Below are positions 1 through 5,776 of a stretch of 10,232 bases of DNA, piece by piece. The notes below the pieces were generated by a model that saw only the letters and a list, made by a program, of their open reading frames with translations, was not told the origin of the DNA and made no database searches. The stretch's first letter is position 1. Every line of letters starts with the position of its first letter. The position numbers were made by a program, and so were the translations under genes. Source of the DNA: JBEKVE01 sp049514335 (GTDB lineage Bacteria; Actinomycetota; Acidimicrobiia; Acidimicrobiales; UBA8190); assembly GCA_049514335.1 (NCBI GenBank), contig JBEKVE010000113.1:1-10232 (forward strand), read 5' to 3'.

Positions 1-302
1 GTTGGCCTCCCCCTCTCAGAGTGATATTGGCGGGCCAGAACGCGTACCCGAACACGCTCCGGCCGCACGGATCCGACTGAGGCCACAGAGGTCACCCGAT
101 ACCCCGATACCCCGATACCCCGATAACTGACCAACCTAGGAGCAGACGAGGCCTTCGGGGTGCTGCCACGTGGACGAACCCACGGGCTGACCACCTTGGC
201 ACCTGGCCACGGTTGAGCCACACTCGAGAGGGAAACCCAGGCCAAGGCTGGAGCGGAGGGTGGCGGGAGCGTGAAGGCGCAGCTTTCGGGCGGTACTCAG
301 CC
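1..302. other. Undetermined or intergenic stretch before the permease gene
   Basis: No gene can be supported here. All three plus-strand frames that are open at the window edge stop early (stop codons at 22-24, 78-80 and 128-130), so the 3' end of an upstream plus-strand gene could lie here, but none of the short tails is recognisable. The minus-strand open frames are low-complexity Arg/Pro/Ser-rich translations and look like shadows. The only structure seen is the 8-bp tandem repeat at 94-124. A weak promoter-like pair (TTGGCA at 196-201 and CACACT at 219-224, 17-bp spacer) precedes the permease, but it is too poor to call. Confidence 0.5.
94..124. repeat. 8-bp tandem repeat, three perfect copies plus a 7-bp partial copy
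   Basis: The unit ACCCCGAT is present three times in direct succession at 101-108, 109-116 and 117-124. It is preceded by a copy lacking one C (ACCCGAT, 94-100). It lies about 180 bases upstream of the likely permease start and outside any supported gene. A period of 8 would shift the frame whenever the copy number changes. Function unknown; replication slippage is the simplest origin. Confidence 0.85.
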
Positions 303-2885
303 GTGACCAGGTACAGCTTACGCATCGCATCGTACCGGTCCCGGGCCACCTTCCGGCGACGCCGAGGGAGTTACTTGGCCCTCGTCCTCCTGATCGGGTT
401 GGTGGGGGGCGTCGCTATGGGCGCCCTGTCCGCTGCTCGGCGTACCCAGTCATCCTTCTCGACATACTTGGCCAACACCAACCCATCGAACCTGACCGTG
501 ACGCTGTACGGGAACTTCGGCAACACCGGAGTGAACTACTCGTTGTCTGCAGCGTCTGCTACCCACCAAATCGCCCGCCTGCCAGGGGTGAAACATGTTG
601 AAGCGTCAATAAACCTCGCAGCTGCGCCGTTGCGACCGGACGGTGCCCCCCGCCTCGGCGCCATCACCAATATCGACATGACCGCCAGCGTCAACGGCCT
701 CTTCTTCGACCAGGACCGCCTGGCTGTCATCAAAGGACGAATGGCCAACCCCAATCGACCCGACGAGATCGTCATGACGGCAGTGGCGGCGAATCTGCTC
801 GGGGTCCACGTCGGTCAGCCAATTTCCTTTGGCCTCTACACCCAGCACGAAGAGGACCTACCGGGCTTCGGAACACCGAGCGTCCCGCCTCATCGCCGCA
901 TAAGCGCCAAACTGGTCGGGGTCGTCCAGTTCAACAACGCCATCGTCGAGGACGACATCGACCGCTTCCCGACATTCATCGTGTTCACCCCGGCACTTGC
1001 CGATGAGGTCCTGGCGGACTCGGGACGAGGGGCTGGTGGCGGCGTCAGCTACGGCCTCCAGCTCACTCACGGGAACACTGGCGTGGCGTCAGTCGAGCGG
1101 GAGTACGCCCGCCTGGTTCCGCCGGGCGCAGCATACGAGTTTCATGCCACGGCGCCAATCTCGGCCAAGGTCGACCGGACCGTGAAGCCGCTGTCGATCG
1201 CCCTCGGTGTCTTCGGAGGGGTGGCCGCCCTGGCTGCGCTGCTCATCGCCATCCAGGCCATCTCTCGCCAACTGCGGGATGCCGATGAGGATCTGACGGT
1301 CCTGCGTGCGCTGGGGGCCGGGCCGACAACCATCGCCGCCGATAGCCTGATCGGCATCTTCGGTGCGATCCTCATCGGATCGCTTCTTGCCACTGTGGTG
1401 GCCGTTGCGTTGTCGCCCTTGTCGCCACTGGGCCCGGTGCGGTCGGTCTTCCCCGGGTCGCCGGTCGCCTTCGACTGGACGGTCCTGGGCTTCGGGCTCC
1501 TGGTCCTCATCGGGGGTCTCGGAGTCATTGCCGTGGCACTGAGCTTCAGAGAAGCACCGCATCGCGTGGCACGGCGCTCCCAACGTAGCGCTCCGGCTCC
1601 CTCGAAGGCCCTGGCTGCGGTGGCGTCGTCGCCACTACCGGCACCGGCCGTCGTCGGTGTGCGCTTCGCCCTCGCCTCAGGCCGAGGGCGCAACGCAGTG
1701 CCCGTGCGGTCGGCGGTAGTGGGTGCTGTCCTCGCCGTGGCCCTGGTGGTGGCCACCCTCACCTTCGGAAGTGGTCTGCAGTCCCTCGTCTCGCATCCCG
1801 CGCTCTATGGGTGGGACTGGAGCTACATGCTCGACCCCAGCAACACGGTTCCCCCCCAAGCGCTCGCATCGCTCGAACACGACCCCTACGTCGCCGCGTG
1901 GACCGGCTATGACTACAACGGCTTTCAGATTGACGGTCAGAATCTTCCTTTCTTGTTCGAGGGCATCCACCCCTCAAACACCCAACCCGTCACCCCGCCG
2001 ATCCTGTCTGGTCACTCCATCGAACAAAAGGATCAGGTCGTCCTTGGGGCAGCGACACTGGCCCAGCTGGACAAGCACATCGGCGATACCGTCACCGTGA
2101 CCTACGGCAATCCGCAGGCCGCCCCCTTGTATGTCCCGCCAACCCGGCTTGTCATCGTCGGCACCGCAACGCTGCCCGCCGTCGGATACTCGAGCGTTAT
2201 CGCCGACCACACGTCGATGGGCACTGGCGTCTTGGCTTCGGTAAATTTCCTGCCCAGCAGCATCGTGCAGGGCGGGAACACAGACCCCACCCTCAACGGC
2301 CCTGACCTTGTGTTCGTGCGCCTCCGGAACGGCGTTGCGTCCGCAGCAGGTCTCGCGAGCCTCCAACGGATCGCCACTGCCTCCGACCGCGACCTTGCAG
2401 CCGTGCCAGATGGCGGCGGACAGGGGGACACGGTGTCGGTGGTCGGCGTGCAGCGCCCGGCCGAGATCGTGAACTATCGCACGATGGGATCTACACCAGC
2501 CCTGCTCGCGTCGGCGCTCGCTGGGGGAGCAATCCTCGCGCTCGGCCTCACCTTGGCGGCTTCAGTGCGGCGACGGAGACACGACCTGGCGTTGTTGAAG
2601 ACGCTGGGCTTCACGCAGCGGCAACTGGCAGCGGCCATAGCCTGTCAGGCGTCGGTCGCCGCAGTCATCGGGATCGTGATCGGCGTTCCCCTCGGGATCG
2701 TCCTGGGGCGCTGGCTCTGGACCCTCTTCGCCCGCCAGATTTATGCGGTTCCGCAACCTACCGTGCCGGTTCTATCGGTCGGTCTCGTAGCGATCGGCGC
2801 TCTCGTGCTCGCCAATGTCGTGGCCGCCCTGCCGGGGCGTAGCGCAGGGCGCACGGCGACCGCTGTACTCCTCCGGGCTGAGTGA
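303..2885 (+). CDS. FtsX/MacB-type ABC transporter permease (860 aa)
   Basis: This is a large inner-membrane permease of the FtsX-like family (type VII ABC, MacB fold). With the GTG start at 303, the hydrophobic segments are at about residues 24-43, 297-320, 345-372, 393-414, 469-490, 733-754, 775-804 and 821-843. This gives the duplicated layout of one helix, a large outside domain, then three helices. Each three-helix block carries the family's short motif between helices: VLRALGAGPTTI near 333-344 and LLKTLGFTQRQL near 764-775. Such permeases normally work with a LolD/MacB-like ATPase to move lipids, peptides or lipoproteins, or to transmit force to envelope enzymes. No ATPase is visible downstream, so a partner may lie before the window. 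A longer TTG frame from 213 exists, but its extra 30 residues are polar and non-conserved in character, and the Arg-rich stretch before the first helix fits the GTG start. The substrate cannot be inferred. Confidence 0.88.
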   Translation: MTRYSLRIASYRSRATFRRRRGSYLALVLLIGLVGGVAMGALSAARRTQSSFSTYLANTNPSNLTVTLYGNFGNTGVNYSLSAASATHQIARLPGVKHVEASINLAAAPLRPDGAPRLGAITNIDMTASVNGLFFDQDRLAVIKGRMANPNRPDEIVMTAVAANLLGVHVGQPISFGLYTQHEEDLPGFGTPSVPPHRRISAKLVGVVQFNNAIVEDDIDRFPTFIVFTPALADEVLADSGRGAGGGVSYGLQLTHGNTGVASVEREYARLVPPGAAYEFHATAPISAKVDRTVKPLSIALGVFGGVAALAALLIAIQAISRQLRDADEDLTVLRALGAGPTTIAADSLIGIFGAILIGSLLATVVAVALSPLSPLGPVRSVFPGSPVAFDWTVLGFGLLVLIGGLGVIAVALSFREAPHRVARRSQRSAPAPSKALAAVASSPLPAPAVVGVRFALASGRGRNAVPVRSAVVGAVLAVALVVATLTFGSGLQSLVSHPALYGWDWSYMLDPSNTVPPQALASLEHDPYVAAWTGYDYNGFQIDGQNLPFLFEGIHPSNTQPVTPPILSGHSIEQKDQVVLGAATLAQLDKHIGDTVTVTYGNPQAAPLYVPPTRLVIVGTATLPAVGYSSVIADHTSMGTGVLASVNFLPSSIVQGGNTDPTLNGPDLVFVRLRNGVASAAGLASLQRIATASDRDLAAVPDGGGQGDTVSVVGVQRPAEIVNYRTMGSTPALLASALAGGAILALGLTLAASVRRRRHDLALLKTLGFTQRQLAAAIACQASVAAVIGIVIGVPLGIVLGRWLWTLFARQIYAVPQPTVPVLSVGLVAIGALVLANVVAALPGRSAGRTATAVLLRAE

Positions 2886-2982
2886 GCGGCAACCCGGGAA
2901 GGATCATCGGATAGGTTGCACCCCGCCTGGCGAAATCCAACCCTGGAGCCATTCCCGCCCTCAGTCCGGCTCGACGGCGAGC

Positions 2983-3035
2983 GTCGGTTTCGAAAACTGC
3001 CGACTCGGATCGCGGGCGAGTGTCGGAGATCCGAC
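2983..3035. other. Cluster of short dyad symmetries in the gap before the small gene pair
   Basis: Three perfect short inverted repeats sit within about 50 bases: GTTT-cga-AAAC (2987-2997), CCGA-c-TCGG (3000-3008) and GTCGGA-ga-TCCGAC (3022-3035). The first is framed by GTCGG (2983-2987) and CCGAC (3000-3004), giving a larger imperfect dyad. The cluster lies 80-130 bases upstream of the two-gene unit that encodes an HTH protein, so an operator or a recombination-protein binding site is possible. No known operator consensus is matched, and short dyads are frequent in high-GC DNA. Confidence 0.3.
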
Positions 3036-3115
3036 CTGCACGATCTCGTACCAAGGGGCATTGGCGGCTCGAGCCCTGGTGAGGCGCTGACACAACAAAG
3101 TGCCACGCTGGGGTC

Positions 3116-3322
3116 GTGGAGGAGCAGTCATCCCACGAGGGACCGCCCGCGAGAATCCAATTCCAACTTGAGGAGGCCCTCGACCTCCTCGCTGCCCTGG
3201 AAGAGGCCCGTGATGCCCTGATCGAAACCGACCACTTGGCCGAGGCTGCGCAAGTTGAGCATCAAATCCAGCTACTCAGCCGTAGACTGGGCTTCGATGA
3301 ACCGGGAGGCGGCGATGGGTGA
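3116..3322 (+). CDS. Small predicted coiled-coil protein of unknown function (68 aa)
   Basis: I do not recognise this protein. It starts at GTG 3116 and has a polar N-terminus of about 13 residues. A long amphipathic helix follows (about residues 14-57), rich in Glu, Ala and Leu with heptad-like spacing, and the tail is short and Gly/Asp-rich. It has no signal peptide or membrane segment, so it is probably cytoplasmic and possibly dimeric. No other in-frame ATG, GTG or TTG is placed to give a sensible start. The ribosome-binding site is weak (TGGGG at 3109-3113, very close), so leaderless translation is possible. Its stop overlaps the start of the next gene by 8 bases, so the two are probably co-translated and may act together. 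Coding status rests on the coherent helical pattern and the coupling. Confidence 0.6.
   Translation: MEEQSSHEGPPARIQFQLEEALDLLAALEEARDALIETDHLAEAAQVEHQIQLLSRRLGFDEPGGGDG
3304..3309 (+). promoter_or_regulatory. Ribosome binding site that fixes the start of the HTH gene
   Basis: GGGAGG ends 5 bases before ATG 3315. This strong Shine-Dalgarno sequence lies inside the end of the preceding small gene. It argues for the ATG rather than for the longer TTG frame from 3255, whose extra residues overlap the upstream reading frame and do not resemble the helix-turn-helix family. Confidence 0.75.
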
Positions 3323-3485
3323 CGAGCAGCCACTCCGGGCGGCGCAGGCAGCTCGGCGATTGGGGATTCCGACGAAGGAGCTCCTCCGCCTTGTATACGA
3401 GCGCAAGATCCGTTACGTAATGGTGGACGGGATCGCTCATGTGCCGATTGATGCGGTCGAGGAGTATCGGTCCAGGGCTTCATAG
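3315..3485 (+). CDS. Excisionase/MerR-like helix-turn-helix DNA-binding protein (56 aa)
   Basis: This tiny protein is almost entirely a winged helix-turn-helix of the HTH_17/excisionase (Xis)-MerR type. The stretch ARRLGIPTKELLRLVYERKI (about residues 13-32) is the helix-turn-helix. VMVDGIAHVPIDAVEEY (about 35-51) forms the wing and the closing helix, with the family's usual V/IP..AVEEY end. The family includes recombination directionality factors and small repressors. It starts at ATG 3315, supported by GGGAGG at 3304-3309, and overlaps the preceding coiled-coil gene by 8 bases. It is convergent with tRNA-Leu, whose 3' end is 30 bases beyond its stop. That setting would suit an element remnant, but no integrase is present. 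Similar small HTH genes are also common as ordinary chromosomal regulators, so its role as a true excisionase is unproven. Confidence 0.8.
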   Translation: MGDEQPLRAAQAARRLGIPTKELLRLVYERKIRYVMVDGIAHVPIDAVEEYRSRAS

Positions 3486-3514
3486 ATCTGCATCCCCAAC
3501 CGAATGCGACCCGG

Positions 3515-3598
3515 TGTCGGAGAGGGGACTTGAACCCCTACGCCCTTGCGGGCACTAGCCCCTCAAGCTAGCGCGTCTGCCTATTCCGCCACTCCGAC
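3515..3598 (-). tRNA. tRNA-Leu (anticodon GAG)
   Basis: On the minus strand the gene folds into a complete class II tRNA of 84 nt. The acceptor stem GTCGGAG pairs with CTCCGAC. The D-arm is GCG/CGC. The anticodon stem CTAGC/GCTAG closes the loop TTGAGGG, with anticodon GAG at 3564-3562, reading the Leu codons CUC and CUU. The long variable arm has stem GCCC-GCAA-GGGC, and the T-arm AGGGG/CCCCT has loop TTCAAGT. The discriminator base is A (3515). The following bases are CCG, so the terminal CCA is not fully encoded and must be added by nucleotidyltransferase. The 3' end faces the HTH gene pair on the left. It lies downstream of the solute-binding protein gene in the same orientation. A possible -10 element TAAGGT is read on the minus strand from 3637 to 3632. 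Confidence 0.97.
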
Positions 3599-3603
3599 GA
3601 GTG

Positions 3604-3625
3604 TGCGCCGCCATGAGGCGGCGCA
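3604..3625 (-). terminator. Perfect 9-bp hairpin between the lipoprotein gene and tRNA-Leu, possible terminator
   Basis: TGCGCCGCC (3604-3612) and GGCGGCGCA (3617-3625) pair perfectly around a 4-base loop. The hairpin lies 24 bases after the stop of the solute-binding protein gene and 5 bases before the tRNA 5' end, read on the minus strand. There is no U-tract, as is common for actinobacterial terminators, so it may end the rapZ-to-lipoprotein transcript. It could equally be a leader structure of the pre-tRNA, because a putative -10 (TAAGGT, 3637-3632) would place the tRNA transcript start at about the hairpin. Confidence 0.45.
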
Positions 3626-3649
3626 GGGCAAACCTTAGCGCGGCACCCG

Positions 3650-5497
3650 TCAGGGTCCGGCTCCGGATGCGCTGGTGGTGCGGGTGGACGCGGCCTCGAG
3701 TCGGGCCCAGAGGCGCACGTTCCACAGGGGTCCGAGGCCCCCGGGGTCGTCGTTCACCCCCGTCACGGCGGCTGACCACACAAGCAGGGTCGGCTCGGCG
3801 AAGAGGGGCAGCGTGGGCATCGACGTCCACAGCGACTGGTCGATCTGGCGGTACACGGCGAGCGCCTGCGGCACCGACAGCTGCTCCATCGCCTGGGTGA
3901 AGAGGGTGTCGAGCTTCGGGTCGTCGAAGCCCGACCAGTCCTGTGTGGGGCCCCCGCCGGTCAAGGCCGCAGCGGTGCTGAACACGTCGTCCATGGCGCT
4001 CGGGTACGCATCGGGGCTGACGGGCACGATGGCCAGGTCGAACGCCGCCCCCGGCAGGACCGCCCCGAACAGCTCCGACGACGGCACAGGGTCGGCGCTC
4101 ACGCCGATTCCCGCCGCGCTCAGCTGCGCCGCCACGATGGGCCCCACCGCTTCGGACCACGGGTCGTCGTCGGCCCACACGAGGGTGAGGTCGACAGGGC
4201 TGCCGTGCGAGGTCCAGCGGCCCTCGGCGTCGGCCACGAGGCCCCCCTGCTGGAGCAGATGGGCGGCGGCGTTCAGGTCCGGTGTCTCATAGCCGCTGGC
4301 GTCGTCGTTGTAGCCCGGCTCGGAGTTGGCGAACAGATGGTCGTTGTCCTCCCACACCGAATGGTCCTCGGGCTGGCCGATGCTCGTCACCAGGGCGGCG
4401 CGGTCCACGGCGTGGGCGATGCCCTGGCGCACCGCCGCCGAGTCGAGCGGTGGCCGGCGCACGTTGAACTCGAGCTGGAGCATCTCCGTTCCGAGCTGCG
4501 ACGCGCTCAGCAACGATGAGGACGACGACACCTGCGCCAGGAGGGAGGGCCCGAACGCCTCTGGATACGCCACCTGGACCTGCCCCGAGGTGAGCGCCGT
4601 ACCGACGGCGCCGTCGGGCACGGCTTGGAAGCGGACCCGGTCGAGCACGGGCTTTCCCGCCCACCAGTGCGGGTTGCGGCCGAGCACGACAGACACGCCG
4701 GGCTGCCACGACACCACCTCCCACGGGCCGCCCGACACCAGCACGGCCGGATCGAAGTGGTCGAAGCCGCCGTTCCAGCCCACGCTCTCGGCGATGTGGG
4801 CGGGGAGCAGATCGTCGAACAGCGACGCCCAGTCGGCGAAGGGTGCCTTGAACACCACCGTCACCGTGCGCCCGTCGTTGGAGCCCGTCACCGACGAGAT
4901 GTCGCGGTACCCGAGGGTCGAGGCCACCGAGTCGGGCGTGCCGTCCACGTCGAGCGCCCCGCCGCGCTGCGACGTCCAGGCGTACACGAAGTCGTCGGCG
5001 CTGATGGGCACGCCGTCGGACCACGTGGCGCGGTGGTCGATCTGGTACACCACGGTCTGGGGGTTCACGCTGATGACCTCGGCGCTGTCCACCACGTCGG
5101 TGTCGAGCTGGGGGGTGAGACCCGGCGCCACCCGGAAGACCTGGGGCCACACCGCGCTGGCGATCATGCGGTCGGCGGCGGTGTCCCCGGCCACGGTGTG
5201 GTCGTTGAGCGTCACCGGCACCTGGTCGAGGCCGACGGTGACCGTGCCTCCCGTGCCCGCCACCAACGGTGGCGCATGCCGGGCCGCCGGGGTCCCCCCG
5301 GGGGCAGCGGCGGCGGCACCGCACGACGCCATCGTCACGCACACCACCACCAGGCCGACCACGATGCGTCGCCGCTCGGGGGCCGGGCCCGGACCTACGC
5401 GGGTACCAGGACCTGCGCCGGTGCCAGGACCTGCGCCGGTGCCAGGACCTGCGCCGTGCGTGCGCCCTCCCCGCCGGCCGGCCGCACCGGCCGTCAC
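3650..5497 (-). CDS. Family 5 extracellular solute-binding lipoprotein (peptide/oligopeptide-type, 615 aa)
   Basis: This is a DppA/OppA-like binding protein (SBP_bac_5 family) that would catch peptides or similar solutes outside the membrane for an ABC importer. It has a basic patch ERRR (41-44), a hydrophobic core (45-56) and a lipobox-like MASC with Cys59 as the predicted lipidated residue. The mature protein shows the family motif ATWSDGVPISADDFVYAW (157-174) and a typical C-terminal lobe ending near GPLWNVRLW. The GTG start at 5497 overlaps the secG stop by 4 bases (GTGA, 5494-5497). No ATG, GTG or TTG occurs between it and the hydrophobic core, so it is the only start that keeps a positively charged signal n-region. 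That n-region is unusually long and contains three GAGPGT repeats. No permease or ATPase gene accompanies it, so it may serve a distant transporter or have another envelope role. The substrate is unknown. Confidence 0.9.
   Translation of the reverse strand: MTAGAAGRRGGRTHGAGPGTGAGPGTGAGPGTRVGPGPAPERRRIVVGLVVVCVTMASCGAAAAAPGGTPAARHAPPLVAGTGGTVTVGLDQVPVTLNDHTVAGDTAADRMIASAVWPQVFRVAPGLTPQLDTDVVDSAEVISVNPQTVVYQIDHRATWSDGVPISADDFVYAWTSQRGGALDVDGTPDSVASTLGYRDISSVTGSNDGRTVTVVFKAPFADWASLFDDLLPAHIAESVGWNGGFDHFDPAVLVSGGPWEVVSWQPGVSVVLGRNPHWWAGKPVLDRVRFQAVPDGAVGTALTSGQVQVAYPEAFGPSLLAQVSSSSSLLSASQLGTEMLQLEFNVRRPPLDSAAVRQGIAHAVDRAALVTSIGQPEDHSVWEDNDHLFANSEPGYNDDASGYETPDLNAAAHLLQQGGLVADAEGRWTSHGSPVDLTLVWADDDPWSEAVGPIVAAQLSAAGIGVSADPVPSSELFGAVLPGAAFDLAIVPVSPDAYPSAMDDVFSTAAALTGGGPTQDWSGFDDPKLDTLFTQAMEQLSVPQALAVYRQIDQSLWTSMPTLPLFAEPTLLVWSAAVTGVNDDPGGLGPLWNVRLWARLEAASTRTTSASGAGP
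5402..5455. repeat. 18-bp in-frame tandem repeat (3 copies) within the lipoprotein gene
   Basis: Three consecutive 18-bp units lie at 5402-5419, 5420-5437 and 5438-5455. Units two and three are identical (GGTGCCAGGACCTGCGCC) and unit one differs by one base. Read on the minus strand they encode GAGPGT three times (residues 15-32 of the solute-binding protein), upstream of the hydrophobic signal core. The unit length keeps the frame, so copy number can vary without breaking the gene. Confidence 0.95.
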
Positions 5498-5724
5498 TGC
5501 ACGCGGAGCGCCAGGATGACGGTGGTGAAGGTGAAGATCACCGCGACGGTGATCGTGATGCGGTCGAGGTTCTTCTCGACCACGGTGGATCCGGCGGCCG
5601 CCTGGCCCACCGACCCACCGAACATGTCCGACAAGCCCCCGCCCTTGCCCGAGTGCATGAGGATCAGGAACACGAGGGCCAGCGACACCAGAATGTGGAT
5701 GACCAGGATTGCGATCGTCAGCAC
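5494..5724 (-). CDS. secG: Preprotein translocase subunit SecG (76 aa)
   Basis: SecG is the small accessory membrane subunit of the SecYEG export channel and helps SecA-driven translocation. The protein has two membrane segments (about residues 2-23 and 56-73). Between them is the typical conserved loop with HSGKGGGLSDMFGG (24-37), followed by a short stretch before NLDRIT (52-57), which is the usual lead into the second segment. The length of 76 aa is normal for the family. The start is GTG 5724, set by GAGGAG at 5736-5731 with 6-base spacing. A longer frame upstream would run back into tpiA and is not credible. It follows tpiA by 52 nt, as in the usual actinobacterial gap-pgk-tpiA-secG order. 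Its stop overlaps the start of the solute-binding lipoprotein gene by 4 bases. Confidence 0.95.
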   Translation of the reverse strand: MLTIAILVIHILVSLALVFLILMHSGKGGGLSDMFGGSVGQAAAGSTVVEKNLDRITITVAVIFTFTTVILALRVQ

Positions 5725-5730
5725 GGAGCG

Positions 5731-5736
5731 CTCCTC
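5731..5736 (-). promoter_or_regulatory. secG ribosome binding site
   Basis: Read on the minus strand, GAGGAG lies 6 bases before GTG 5724. It decides the secG start, because an open frame continues upstream to about 5874 with no SecG-like sequence. Confidence 0.8.
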
Positions 5737-5776
5737 GAGCGGTTCGGACCGGGCAACGCTACCAAACGCCGCCGGC

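Noticed and set aside
196..224. Possible promoter TTGGCA-17 bp-CACACT before the permease
   Set aside because: The -10 matches the consensus at only three of six positions, and such pairs are expected by chance.
213..302. A TTG start for the permease at 213, giving 30 extra residues
   Set aside because: The added residues are polar, Gly/Arg-rich and unlike the family N-terminus, and GTG 303 sits properly before the basic patch and first membrane helix. The upstream start cannot be fully excluded.
3315..3598. A complete mobile element at tRNA-Leu
   Set aside because: Only a possible excisionase-like gene and a 10-base repeat are present. There is no integrase, transposase, replication gene or long direct repeat, so only a remnant can be suggested.
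5402..5455. CRISPR-like repeat array
   Set aside because: The units are contiguous without spacers and lie in frame inside a coding sequence, so this is a minisatellite.
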